Below, piece after piece: positions 44,055 to 54,670 of a stretch of 64,000 nucleotides of DNA; the stretch's first letter is position 1, and the number at the start of each line of letters is the position of its first letter. The notes under the pieces were generated by a model. That model was not told where the DNA came from and did no database searches. It saw nothing but the letters and a program-made list of their open reading frames with translations. The stretch spans positions 163,288 through 227,287 of the forward strand of contig JAACJM010000137.1 of NCBI GenBank assembly GCA_013368315.1. Reading direction: 5' to 3'. The translations under genes were made by a program, and so were the position numbers. Origin of the DNA: Tetrapyrgos nigripes. Lineage: Eukaryota; Basidiomycota; Agaricomycetes; Agaricales; Campanellaceae.

Positions 44055-44313
44055 TCAACAATTCCAGGGACCGCACGAAGGATCACCCCTACTACATACG
44101 CAGGCGTCTTCAAGGTTCAAAATCAGCCAAATGGTCCAAGAGGTCATCCATAAAATGTATGAAATAAAACTCACGTTGCCGAGGTACAACTGGCATAGCA
44201 CTTGCTTGAGGCATATGCAGGGATAAAATGGTGACCACCCCGAAGACGAGAAAGGCGATGACTACGCTTGGGAGACGTAAAGCCTGTGCGGAGGATGGGT
44301 TTGTAATCTGCAT
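44055..44313 (-). CDS. Candidate small secreted Cys-rich peptide, 63 aa
   Basis: Exon 1 (44313-44175) encodes a hydrophobic leader (VVIAFLVFGVVTILSLHMPQ) ending VPRQ. A consensus GTGAGT donor opens a 67-nt intron (44174-44108) ending TGAAG. Exon 2 (44107-44055) adds HACVCSRGDPSCGPWNC and a stop. The mature part would have four Cys in about 17 residues. Without splicing the frame runs on into an acidic tail lacking Cys and stops at 44110. The strong donor and resulting Cys pattern favour the spliced form, but the acceptor is not flanked by a strong pyrimidine tract. This resembles fungal small secreted proteins; no family is recognised. Confidence 0.45.
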
Positions 44314-44402
44314 GATGGCGGAGTTCTGGGATGCGTAAAAAATTCCTGAATTTATTGTCAGTTGATATCAGCTTAGAAAGTGCTCACCTCGATGACCTCG
44401 AT

Positions 44403-46642
44403 GAGAGACTGAGAGTAGTCCATGGTCTTATGTACGCCTGGGCTGGCAGAAGTCTAATTCACTGTTAGGCTATGCGACACCGAGTCCGAGTTCTTCAAGT
44501 TCGGTACTGTCAAATGAACATTGCCTCAGCAGATCACATACCTCATCCCGTCTTAATGTATCATTCGCCAGAGTGCAAGCTCGATATTGTTAAAAAAACC
44601 ATTGCCTCAGGCACCTTCATAGTACATACCTCTTCCCGTCTCGATGTATCATTTAACTGTACGGCACAAAATAAGGGGAAATTAGTCCTAAGGAGTTGAT
44701 TATATTATTCAATTTTGATAGTCCAGAGAACTGATCCTGATGATGCGCTATGGCATTGATCATAAAGGAACTTGAAGAGAACCGGAGTGGGAAATGTTGA
44801 TAAGTATATTGGCAGTACCAAGCCAGCGTAAATGTAGTCTGTAGAGATTTAGACGGAGTTGATGATCACTTTCGGTCATGAACGCGGAAGGATAACAAGC
44901 GGCCTTGCATTTGTAGATGATTGATCCCTCTACTCCTTATCAGTACTAGTAGAGGCTGTTCATCAATAGGCACTTATCGTTTAACCCCAGATGCATACCT
45001 AGGAATAAGTATGATGGCTCGAACATCACGCAGCACTCGACAAGGTGGCTATTGCATCAGCTAAGACATTAGTTACAGTATGTGATCCCGCTGTGCGGAC
45101 CTGAATATTCTCGGGATCGACGTACGCGTATTATGGACGGAGTACCTTCCCGAAGCAAAGCGACTCCGAGAAAGACGACACAACTGCATCATCCACTTGT
45201 GAGCTTTCTCCCTTCCCAAGTTAGTTATGATGCACTGGGAGCTGTTAGTTCAACTTGCACCCTATAGGGTACCAATATCCGTATACCAGTGGAGTGACCC
45301 CAGAACCCATATAGGGACATTCACGGGTTGCGTCCGGCCTGGCTAGCTTGCGGCCATGTAGGTATATCGGTGGGGATTAGGACGGTGTGCTACCCATCAA
45401 GCGGCACCACTCGGCAAGCCGGAGTTAGCCCCAAAATGGGATACCGATTGCTTGACCATCGGGCCATCGTTTGATGCGATCTCTGACGCGGACATAGGGC
45501 TCATAAGACCGTTCGCTTAATACAGACATACCGTCGGCTGAATGACGGCGATCTGCAGGGGATTGGCGCCATTTGGCATATATGTATATGATGGGGCATG
45601 ATATATGTATATCATATTGGCAGTGTTTTTGGCCTTGACGGAGGGGTATGCACTAAGAGGGAGTATACTGTAGGCATAGCGCAATCCATAGAACTGTTCG
45701 CTTAGTCCAGATATACCGCCGGATGGAGGACGACACGACATTGCAGCCCGTTGGCATATATGTATATGGTGTGCAATGACGTATATGTCATTGCTCACGA
45801 TTAAGAGCGCCGGAAGCGCAAACAGTTCATGCGCGATCGAGGCCTTTGTGGCATATATGTATATAATACAGGCAGCCCAGTGACTACCCAAGGTTAAACC
45901 TGTAATCTTTAGTACCAATGACGAAATGCAAAGGGTTAGAATATATCTATATACGAGATAGATTTTGGTTGATGCTGGAGTGTGGATAGCCGGTATCCCT
46001 ATATCGGCCCATGGGCCTATGTCGTCCGAGTAGTTTACAATACAGGCAGCCCAGTAGCCACCCAGGCGTGAGCATGTATTTTTTAGTAAGGATTGATGTA
46101 TATATGAGATGGATACTGGTGGATGGGCGATGTGACAAGGCCAGTATCCCTATATCGGGCCATGAACGTATGTCTTCAAAGTGTATGTTATACAGGCAGC
46201 CCAGTGACCACCCAGGCCTGAGCCAGCTATTTTTTCCGTGAAAATGTCCAAAGCTATAAGCTAGGGATGATACATACATCGGATAGATATTTGTTGATGG
46301 TGCAATGTCCAATCGCCGGTATCCCTATACCGGCCCGGAGATCTATGTAGTCCAAGTAGTGTGTTATACAGGCAGCCAGTGACTAGTGAAGCCCGAAGCC
46401 TGAGCCTGCAATGTTCAGCAATATGTATACAGTTAAAGTTTAGTGACTGGATTTATATAGTTTGGATTGATATTTTTATGGTGCAATGCAAATACCCGGT
46501 ATCCCTATACCGGCCTATGGAAGTATGTCGTCCAAGTGTGTGGTATACAGGAATCCGAGTGACCACCCAAGCCTGAGCCTTAGCCTGTGACTCTTCCTGA
46601 TAATGACCAGATGTATATAGCTATGGGTGATCTATCCGTTAG
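44403..46642. repeat. Segmental duplication copy B with empty transposon site
   Basis: Matches 1-1117 plus 4496-5636 in direct orientation at roughly 99% or better by eye. It lacks the 3.4-kb mariner-type element (single TA at 45518-45519) and 18 bp near 46090. It contains four units of the 176-bp satellite (cores at about 45990, 46141, 46316, 46496). The match stops at 46642, exactly where a copia LTR begins. Confidence 0.95.
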
Positions 46643-47041
46643 TGTTGAAATATATACCTTCCATGTATAGTAACTATGATTCTATATGGAGTTATTATGA
46701 AACTTCTACGTAGCTATAAGTATGCTAGTCCTCCAGGACATTCTCCGGACATTACTCTTATCTTCTACTATGTAGTGATATCTCTGTAGATAGCAATATG
46801 GCCAATGGCAATATCCTCTTAGTCTCTAGGTATGTCCATGGACAATGTAGATATTAGTAATTACATGCTCTTTATCTAGTATAAAAGCTCTCTGTAAAGT
46901 CGTAGATACTATAGAACAATATCCAGTTCTATCTGCTCTACAAGCAACTCGTATCTAAGCTCTACAAGCTTTCTACTCAGCCCTCTATTTGGTGAGCTCT
47001 ACTGACTGGTCACCCTACGCTGATTATTTGCTGCTTCATTA
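46643..47041 (+). repeat. 5' LTR of copia-1, 399 bp, with TATA box
   Basis: TATAAAAG at 46880-46887 is the likely core promoter. The LTR ends directly before the primer-binding site. Confidence 0.93.
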
Positions 47042-47055
47042 GGTTATGGGCCCCG
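47042..47055 (+). promoter_or_regulatory. Primer-binding site of copia-1 (half tRNA-iMet type)
   Basis: GGTTATGGGCCCCG directly after the LTR, identical in 14 bases to the site of copia-2. Confidence 0.8.
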
Positions 47056-47884
47056 AGGGCCATCGATGCTGGTCTTATCCCATACAACTACCATTGTCAA
47101 GATGGATCGCATTGTCGAGGTCAACGGCGAGCTCATCACCGAGTAAGCTGTCGGACTCGATGTTGTGCAGTTGGTGGATCGATGTTTCGCTTTATCTCCT
47201 TCTTCATCTATATTGCCCGGTAAAATATATAACCTGGGTTCAGTTTAGAGTCGCATTAGGCACTCTTTGCTGGTTTAGTTATAGATCTAGATAAGTCACT
47301 TTATACCTGTAACAGTTATTTGTGGAACCCTTATGGATCTACAGATAGTTGTATGCAGAGTGACTGGCACGCTTTGCAGCCTCCACTTTAGTGTGGGACT
47401 GTTTTTCGCACTCAGGCAAAACTCCGTAGTCATTCGGATGAGCCAGGGGCGTTTATAAAAGTCGCCGATCTAGATATATAGAAAAACAGTAGTTAGATAG
47501 TGCTCCCCTATATGCTTTAAGGCATCTCTACACCCATTAGGAAGTACTGTGCCACTACGGTCAATATTGCGACTTCTAGAGTAATCATGTGCTCTCTGTC
47601 AAGAGTATGGTCTCTGACAGTGTGAAATTGATTGAGAAGCACTGATGAAGAAGTTAATATAGGATTCCATTATGCGCACGTACCGACGAACGGTTTTCTA
47701 CTGGCATATAGTTGATTAATGCAAATGTATTATGTACATTCCTTGTCTGAGGCGTTTGCTCAGAAAGGAGAAGGAATATTGCGATCATCCTATACACTGT
47801 GGTTGTATTAGACCCTTCGATGTTCCTTGGTACTTGTGACCTATTGAATGCACATCTTTACTGATTGATGCTTCATAGATCAAT
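47056..47884 (+). other. copia-1 untranslated leader
   Basis: 829 bp between the primer site and the gag start, without a convincing gene. It opens with a 14-codon frame at about 47103 (MDRIVEVNGELITE) that might be a short upstream frame. Confidence 0.5.
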
Positions 47885-50800
47885 ATGTCTTCCAACAACG
47901 CTATCAACAACGCTGAAAGCATCTTCAACGTTCCCATTCTCAATACTACCAATTATGAGTTTTGGAACTATGCTATCACCCGCCTCCTTGAAGCCAAAGG
48001 GCTTAGCAGGGTTGCTTCAGGTACCCAAAAGTGTTATGTGAACACAAGTCCCACCGAAACAGGTAATGCACCTTCTCTTCCTGAAGGATTTGTACTAGTG
48101 TCTAATGAAGTTTACAATGCTTTAACTGAATCCGAACAATCGTCTTATAATCAAATTGTTGATACCTTCGCTCATGAATGGGATCAATATCAAATTTTGG
48201 TTAATAAACATGATCGGGAATTAGTTGAAACTTATAAGCTTCATAGTTCTTGGGATGACAAAGATGAACAGGCTTTGGGTTTTATTTCCTCCTATCTTCC
48301 AAATGATGTGGGTTTGGAAATGAGAGAGTTCACTAAAGAAGAAGTAGAAGAAGACCCTTGTGCCAAAGCAAAAGGAGATTATACCGCTAAAATGCTTTGG
48401 GATAAGATCGACAAGAAATACAGTTCTCCTGGCCCAACGTCATGGTTCTTAGACTTCAAAGAGTTCATGTCTTGGACGCTTGATGAGAAGAAAGATCCTG
48501 CAAACCAGATCGCATCTCTGGGAGCAGTTCTCACACGTCTTAAAGCCTATGGATTCACAGTCGATGACAAGTTTAGAGCTCTTTTCTTGATGGATCGCAT
48601 TCCGCAATCCTGGGGAAACTATGCTCAATTCACACTTGCCACTATCGAACCAAAAAACCTGACTATGGCACATGTGGAAGGACTAATTCTAGTCGAATAC
48701 AAACGACGAACTGGTCAATCTTCTGAATCCTCTCTTCTTACCCGCATTACTGGAGATAGACAAAAGTTTGATTCTGCACCCAATTGGAACAACCAGAAGG
48801 TTGGATCTTCTAAACAGAAGAACCAAGACAAGGGTAAGGGTAAACAACCCAAACCTCAGGAACCTTCTAAAACTGTTACAACAGGTGATGCGAATCAAGG
48901 GGGAGATAAGAAGAAGAAAACTTGTCGCAGTAAGAAGAAGAAGGGTTCCAAAAAAGGTGCTGCTAATTTAGCTAATCCAGAAGTCGAAGCTGATTCAGAT
49001 TCTGATGATGATGCTCCTTTAATGGTGACCGCTTTTATGGCAAATCCTTTTATGAATGCCACATTAGATCCAATCGAAATCAGTGACACTGATGATCTAC
49101 CAGAGACATATTGCTTTATAGACGAGAACAATGATTCTTCTTTGAAGGAAAGAGTAAAGCGGAACTTAGCTAAACAGGTCAGACTGCAAACGATTTCGGG
49201 TTACTTCATTCTTACTCATTATGAGAGACTCATGATCAATGAACTCGCACAGGAGACAGTTGATTTTGAGAGCTTTCTCAGAGTAGAAGCTCGTCATCAA
49301 ATGACCCGTAAGCTAGCCGAAATTTGGGATTACACATACAATTCTGATGGCACTCATACAGAACCTTATCTTCGAGCAAAAGAGGATCTCAATGGTGACG
49401 AAGACATGACAAACCAATGGTTTGATCATGAAGGAACTATCCGTCCCATTCAGAAACAAATCGAGGAAGAGGTCGAGTATTTTTGCCGCTATATCATGAA
49501 TAAAGCTTTGGCTGATATGCGCAATCATAAATGGATTCCACAGCAGTTTAAAAAACGTGAGCCAGTTCCTTCAAAGCCTCCTTCCTTAATTGAGAGAGCT
49601 TACTGGCCTACTCCTGCTCAATCTGTTATGCGCACAAATGGTGTTACAATCAACACTCAATTTCATGATACATCACTATATCCCAATTTCATTCGCACTC
49701 TACCTTTTAATCATACTAAAGCGTCATCGTCGTCTTCAAGTAGAAAGCGAAAGGCTGTTCGAGGTTCGTCTTCTTCTGAATCATCAGATTCTACATCTTC
49801 AGATCATAGCGAAGAAAGTTCTTTTAAATATATTCCTCCGAGTGTTGCATTCAAAATGTGGCAAGACAGAATGTCTCACATGTTCACAGATCCAATCCTC
49901 GAGAATATGAAAAGAGAACCTGATGAATCTGGAAACACTTCGAAGAAACCTCGCTATGATGCACCTTTAGAAGAAGAAGCTGGTCCCTCATCTCTGGCAG
50001 ATGCGATAAATGTTTCCATTTCGTCTGGATACCTTGCCGATGATGATGGTGTCAGTCTTGGTTCAGAATCAGATGTGGAAATTTATATTGATGGAGACGG
50101 AACTATGGCTTTCTGGCAAGTATTTCACACCTATAATAAAAATAGTGCACTCATACAATTGCCTCAGATCTCAATGTCGTCGGACTATTGTGAATCTTAT
50201 ACAGCCCTAGCGGCTATAGACAATTGTACTATTATTACAAATGATGTGCCTGTATTTATTTGTGAACAAAGTTTTGTTGCTCGCGCACATTGCTCAACGT
50301 GTGAAAAGTATCCTTTGAATAGTATTTGTAAGAGTAAGATCACTGATGAAATAACCTATTGGGTTTCAGATTCGGGTGCATCGACTCATATTACAAACAA
50401 CTTGATGGATTTTGCTCAGTACCATAAGTTACCCAATCCAATTCCACTTCAGATCGCTGATAAAAGATCTGAAACTTACCTTGAAGGTGTTGGAACTGTG
50501 TTTATTGAACACATCAATGAAGAAGGAGTCAAACATACTATAAAACTATACCCAGTGTTTTATCAACCAACTTGCACACATCGTTTGTTGTCTCGAGGAT
50601 GTATTCTTCGTGAAGGATACTATGAAATCTCACGAGATGACAAGTCCGAGTTTCGGAAAGAAGTAGATCAAAGTCTTCTGATGACATTATTACCAATGCA
50701 TCGGAAAGACAATTTGCATTGGCTCAAATCGAAGATAATCATTCCTGAGTCAGCAAATTTATCATCTACTCCTACTGATTATGACATCGTGCATAACCGC

Positions 50801-52069
50801 TATGGACATGCTGGAAAGGCAGTGGAAAGTCATATCATTAAAAATACTAAAGGCTTAAAACCATTTAAAGTACCTAAACATAGTGTATGTCGAGGCTGTG
50901 CCTTAGGCAAGACTCCATCGAAATCTTATCCTTTGTCAGAAAAGCGAGCTACAGAAGTATTAGAACTTGTGCATACAGATGTAAAACAACAACCATCTAT
51001 ATCATATCACAAGTACGAGTATTTCGTTGTCTTTCTTGATGACTTTAGTTCTTTCCCTGTAACCTTCCTTTTAGTAAGGAAATCTGATGTCTTCAAGTCT
51101 TTTAAAATGTACGTTGCCTGGGCAGAACAGTCTACTGGCAAAAAACTAAAGACTTTACGATCAGATTTGGGAACAGAGTTTATGAACGAAGATTTTGACA
51201 ACTTCCTTGCTGAAAAAGGCATTATAAGACAAATGTCAGCCCCATACATACATCAACAAAATGGTCGTGCTGAGAGAATAATTAGAACACTCAATGAGAA
51301 GTCAGAAGCCATGCGCCATCATGCAAATGGACCTCCTTCTTGGTGGGAATTTTCTCTTGCCACAGCTACTTTTGTAGCATGTCGCACACCAATAAAACGA
51401 CTCAAATGGAAGACTCCTTTTGAATTGTGGTACAAAAAGAAACCAGATGTATCTTATTTCCGTTCTTGGGGATGCGCTGCATATGTATTCATCCCAGAAA
51501 AGAAAAGAGTAAATAAACTCTCCCCAAAATCGGAATTAATGATCTTTGTTGGTTATGAAAAAGGTTCTAAAGCCTGGTTATTCATGAGACGTGACAATTC
51601 ACTCTTTGTTAGTCCACAAGCACTCTTCATTGAGAAATGGTTTCCACGAGTCTTATCATCCGAAACAGAAGAAAGCGACAAATCCACCAAACCTGTCCAA
51701 CCTTCTGAATTAATGCGCAGTTTGCACAAACAGGGTACAAATAATCTCCCACCTGACCCTGTAGTACCCCTCGATTTAGATGACCTGTTCCGAGATCAAT
51801 TTGATGATCAGGGTCCACCACCCGATGAAGGTAATGGTAATCATCAAGATATTGATGATGGAAATGGTTCGGATGCTAGTTCCGAAGACCATGATCCTGG
51901 TGCACACCAACCTTCTGATCCAAATGACTCCGAAACAGAATCTACACAATCTCGTGAACCGACTCCACCACCTGCACCAGAACCACCTGCTCAAATACCT
52001 GCTGATCCTGTACCTGTACAAGGTCCTCAACCAGTTAATCCACGTAAACGTCGATTTAACTACTGGTAG
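47885..52069 (+). CDS. copia-1 gag-protease-integrase polyprotein, 1,394 aa
   Basis: Capsid-like N terminus (NTTNYEFWNYAITRLLEAKG; KIDKKYSSPGPTSWFLDFKE). There is no CCHC zinc knuckle; at the usual place is a Lys-rich block (KKKKTCRSKKKKGSKKG, about residues 338-355), followed by a long acidic and Ser-rich insertion of several hundred residues. Protease DSGAS has its Asp at residue about 829. The integrase has a zinc-type H-H-C-C region (HNRYGH...CRGC) and core residues D1032, D1094 and E1130 (35 residues between the last two, DD35E). The frame stops at 52067-52069 in the linker before reverse transcriptase. Confidence 0.95.
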   Translation: MSSNNAINNAESIFNVPILNTTNYEFWNYAITRLLEAKGLSRVASGTQKCYVNTSPTETGNAPSLPEGFVLVSNEVYNALTESEQSSYNQIVDTFAHEWDQYQILVNKHDRELVETYKLHSSWDDKDEQALGFISSYLPNDVGLEMREFTKEEVEEDPCAKAKGDYTAKMLWDKIDKKYSSPGPTSWFLDFKEFMSWTLDEKKDPANQIASLGAVLTRLKAYGFTVDDKFRALFLMDRIPQSWGNYAQFTLATIEPKNLTMAHVEGLILVEYKRRTGQSSESSLLTRITGDRQKFDSAPNWNNQKVGSSKQKNQDKGKGKQPKPQEPSKTVTTGDANQGGDKKKKTCRSKKKKGSKKGAANLANPEVEADSDSDDDAPLMVTAFMANPFMNATLDPIEISDTDDLPETYCFIDENNDSSLKERVKRNLAKQVRLQTISGYFILTHYERLMINELAQETVDFESFLRVEARHQMTRKLAEIWDYTYNSDGTHTEPYLRAKEDLNGDEDMTNQWFDHEGTIRPIQKQIEEEVEYFCRYIMNKALADMRNHKWIPQQFKKREPVPSKPPSLIERAYWPTPAQSVMRTNGVTINTQFHDTSLYPNFIRTLPFNHTKASSSSSSRKRKAVRGSSSSESSDSTSSDHSEESSFKYIPPSVAFKMWQDRMSHMFTDPILENMKREPDESGNTSKKPRYDAPLEEEAGPSSLADAINVSISSGYLADDDGVSLGSESDVEIYIDGDGTMAFWQVFHTYNKNSALIQLPQISMSSDYCESYTALAAIDNCTIITNDVPVFICEQSFVARAHCSTCEKYPLNSICKSKITDEITYWVSDSGASTHITNNLMDFAQYHKLPNPIPLQIADKRSETYLEGVGTVFIEHINEEGVKHTIKLYPVFYQPTCTHRLLSRGCILREGYYEISRDDKSEFRKEVDQSLLMTLLPMHRKDNLHWLKSKIIIPESANLSSTPTDYDIVHNRYGHAGKAVESHIIKNTKGLKPFKVPKHSVCRGCALGKTPSKSYPLSEKRATEVLELVHTDVKQQPSISYHKYEYFVVFLDDFSSFPVTFLLVRKSDVFKSFKMYVAWAEQSTGKKLKTLRSDLGTEFMNEDFDNFLAEKGIIRQMSAPYIHQQNGRAERIIRTLNEKSEAMRHHANGPPSWWEFSLATATFVACRTPIKRLKWKTPFELWYKKKPDVSYFRSWGCAAYVFIPEKKRVNKLSPKSELMIFVGYEKGSKAWLFMRRDNSLFVSPQALFIEKWFPRVLSSETEESDKSTKPVQPSELMRSLHKQGTNNLPPDPVVPLDLDDLFRDQFDDQGPPPDEGNGNHQDIDDGNGSDASSEDHDPGAHQPSDPNDSETESTQSREPTPPPAPEPPAQIPADPVPVQGPQPVNPRKRRFNYW

Positions 52070-54146
52070 ATTTATAAATAGAGAACCTAATCCAAATCAG
52101 ACTAGATCTTCAGATCGTCAATCTAGACCAAATTGGAGAATTACAGATCCAAACATGCAACACAGTAGAGACATACCACGGGGTGGATGGACTAGAGTAA
52201 CTCCGAGAGTAACTCGTTCTCAATCTCGTGCTACTGGTTCGCAAACTGTAACAGATCCCACTCCATCGACTTCTCAAGTCAGAGAAGAGAGTGACAATGA
52301 AGATCAATCTGAAACAGAACCAGGACCTAGTGGAGAAATTGCGGAGTTTCTTGAACAAGATGTTTTAGAACAACGAGTTCAACAAGGGGGAGTATGGTTA
52401 CAAAATTATCTCTTATCGCAGGCTTTTGTTGATAATAAACAAGGAAGTTCCTCTGTGACACCTCTTTTTATTCACAATACTCCTATTGCTTTAGTGGATG
52501 AATATCCATATCATCATGATACCAATAGAGATCCAGATCCAAAAAATAAAAGAGATAAAGTTACAAAAGATCTGATAGACTATTGGGAAAATAAGACCTT
52601 CGTGCAGCACTGGACATCTACCAATGATTTCAGGAACGCTCCAAAGGATCTTAAGAAGCAATGGGAAGAAGCTTGTCAGTATGAGATTGATCAATTGAAA
52701 AAACGAAATGTCTTTGAATTGGTAGATCTTCCCAAAGGTCGTAAACCAGTCAGATGTCGTTGGGTATTCAATATTAAATCAAATAAAACAAAACGTGCAC
52801 GACTCGTTGCAAAGGGTTTTTCCCAGACAGAAGGAATTGATTATAACAATGTATTCAGTCCAGTAGTCCGCTTCGAAACGGTTAGACTGTTACTTGCCAT
52901 TGCTGCTATAGAGAATTGGGAGATCAAGGCACTAGACGTCAAAAGTGCTTTTCTCTATGGACTTCTTGACGAAGAAATCTATATGACGCAGCCTGATGGC
53001 TTTGTTAGTCAGGACAGAAGCAAGGTTTGGAGGTTACGCAAGGCACTTTATGGTCTGAAACAAGCAAGCTTAGCCTGGTGGACTGAATGCACAAAGTATA
53101 TGCAATCTTTAGGCTTTAAGCGCTTACATTCAGATGCCGGTGTATATATTTACTGTATGAATGGCAAAACCATAATAGCCATCATATATGTAGACGATGC
53201 GTTATGGATGGGTTCAGATCTAAAATTATTAAACAGATTGATGAATCAATTCATGGCTAAATGGGAATCTCATGATCTCGGAGATGCAAAGGAATTTTTA
53301 GGCATGCGCATAAAACGTGATCGAAAGAAGAGTATTCTTACTCTCGATCAAGAAGACTATTTGAATAAAGTCATCAAACGTTTTGGTGCTGAGAATATGA
53401 AGCACGCAACGACGCCTATGCCACAGTCATATATTCCTTTAGCACACGATGGAAATGTTGATACCAAAGTTAGAACTTTGTTCCAACAAGTGATTGGCTC
53501 AATCCTTTATCTTATGCTTGGTACTCGACCTGATATAGCTTTTACTGTTATCAAGTTATCAACATACTCAGCAAATCCCTCACCAGACCATCTAAAGAAA
53601 GCCATGTACATTATAAGATACTTGCTTTCTACGAAACATTATAGACTCATCTATGATGGATCTAAATCTAGTGGTCTTATAGGTTTTTGTGATAGTGACT
53701 GGGCACAAGATCGAGATAATCGCCATTCACAAACTGGCTTTATATTTGAGCTTGCACAGGGCTCAATCTGCTGGTCAAGTCGAAAACAAAAAACTGTTGC
53801 ATTGTCCTCCACTGAAGCCGAGTACATGGCACTTTGTGAATGTGCGAAACAGGCTCTATGGATTAAAACTTTATTAAAGGAAATCGGTTTTAAATTGAGT
53901 CATGTTCCTATTGTTGGTGACAATCAAGGCTCGATCTTTATTAGTCAAAATCCTATCACTGAATCAAGATCGAAACATATTGATATACGTTACCATTTTA
54001 TAAGAGAACTGATTCAAGAGTCTAAAAAGATCCAACTCTATTTTACTCCTGGAAACGAAAATCGTGCAGACCTTCTAACGAAGAATCTTGGGCACATTAA
54101 GTTTCTTAAATTCCGAAATGAGTTAGGACTATTCTTTGATTCTTAA
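51780..54146 (+). CDS. copia-1 reverse transcriptase-RNase H frame (+1 relative to gag)
   Basis: Meaningful sequence begins after about 52040 (TTGRFINREPNPNQ). Reverse transcriptase motifs: KPVRCRWVFNIKSNKTKRAR, LDVKSAFLYGLLDEEIYM, LYGLKQASLAWW and the catalytic YVDD (IIYVDDALWMG). RNase H follows: GFCDSDWAQD, SSTEAEYMALCE and KHIDIRYHFIRE. The frame overlaps the upstream polyprotein by about 290 nt; the first 80 or so residues of this frame (before about 52030) are an out-of-frame reading of the linker. Expression would need a +1 frameshift, or the copy is damaged by one indel. Confidence 0.93.
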   Translation: MTCSEINLMIRVHHPMKVMVIIKILMMEMVRMLVPKTMILVHTNLLIQMTPKQNLHNLVNRLHHLHQNHLLKYLLILYLYKVLNQLIHVNVDLTTGRFINREPNPNQTRSSDRQSRPNWRITDPNMQHSRDIPRGGWTRVTPRVTRSQSRATGSQTVTDPTPSTSQVREESDNEDQSETEPGPSGEIAEFLEQDVLEQRVQQGGVWLQNYLLSQAFVDNKQGSSSVTPLFIHNTPIALVDEYPYHHDTNRDPDPKNKRDKVTKDLIDYWENKTFVQHWTSTNDFRNAPKDLKKQWEEACQYEIDQLKKRNVFELVDLPKGRKPVRCRWVFNIKSNKTKRARLVAKGFSQTEGIDYNNVFSPVVRFETVRLLLAIAAIENWEIKALDVKSAFLYGLLDEEIYMTQPDGFVSQDRSKVWRLRKALYGLKQASLAWWTECTKYMQSLGFKRLHSDAGVYIYCMNGKTIIAIIYVDDALWMGSDLKLLNRLMNQFMAKWESHDLGDAKEFLGMRIKRDRKKSILTLDQEDYLNKVIKRFGAENMKHATTPMPQSYIPLAHDGNVDTKVRTLFQQVIGSILYLMLGTRPDIAFTVIKLSTYSANPSPDHLKKAMYIIRYLLSTKHYRLIYDGSKSSGLIGFCDSDWAQDRDNRHSQTGFIFELAQGSICWSSRKQKTVALSSTEAEYMALCECAKQALWIKTLLKEIGFKLSHVPIVGDNQGSIFISQNPITESRSKHIDIRYHFIRELIQESKKIQLYFTPGNENRADLLTKNLGHIKFLKFRNELGLFFDS

Positions 54147-54280
54147 ATATACTTATGGGTTGGAAACAACCGTCAAGATTTTCAGAGTGGATACTATTCG
54201 CATTCCATTATGTTTATGCTCATACAAGAATCATTTAATCCTTGATGTGCGCTTATAATGCTGCACTTAAGTCCGCATCT

Positions 54281-54294
54281 AAAGCGAGGGGGAG
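54281..54294 (+). promoter_or_regulatory. Polypurine tract of copia-1
   Basis: AAAGCGAGGGGGAG directly precedes the 3' LTR, the usual plus-strand priming site. Confidence 0.85.
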
Positions 54295-54669
54295 TGTTGA
54301 AATATATACCTTCCATGTATAGTAACTATGATTCTATATGGAGTTATTATGAAACTTCTACGTAGCTATAAGTATGCTAGTCCTCCAGGACATTCTCCAG
54401 ACATTACTCTTATCTTCTACTATGTAGTGATATCTCTGTAGATAGCAATATGGCCAATGGCAATATCCTCTTAGTCTCTAGTTATGTCCATGGACAATGT
54501 AGATATTAGTAATTACATGCTCTTTATCTAGTATAAAAGCTCTCTGTAAAGTCGTAGATACTACAGAACAATATCTAGTTCTATCTGCTCTACAAGCTTT
54601 CTACTCAGCCCTCTATTTGGTGAGCTCTACTGACTGGTCACCCTACGCTGAATATTTGCTGCTTCATTA
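54295..54669 (+). repeat. 3' LTR of copia-1, 375 bp
   Basis: Matches the 5' LTR apart from a 24-bp indel and about six substitutions. TATAAAAG lies at 54532-54539. Confidence 0.93.
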
Positions 54670-54670
54670 A

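Larger units (their letters stand above)
46643..54669 (+). mobile_element. Ty1/copia retrotransposon, near complete (copia-1), 8,027 bp
   Basis: LTRs at 46643-47041 and 54295-54669 share TGTTGAAATATATACC starts and CTTCATTA ends. They differ by about six substitutions and a 24-bp indel (the extra copy lies in the 5' LTR near 46950-46975). A primer-binding site, gag-pol frames and a polypurine tract are all present. The 5-bp flanks GTTAG (left) and ATTAT (right) do not match, so there is no target duplication. Confidence 0.95.

Noticed and set aside
46883..47884. Small gene in the copia-1 leader (frame 47046-47294)
   Set aside because: It starts inside the primer-binding site and has no conserved features; it is an element leader.
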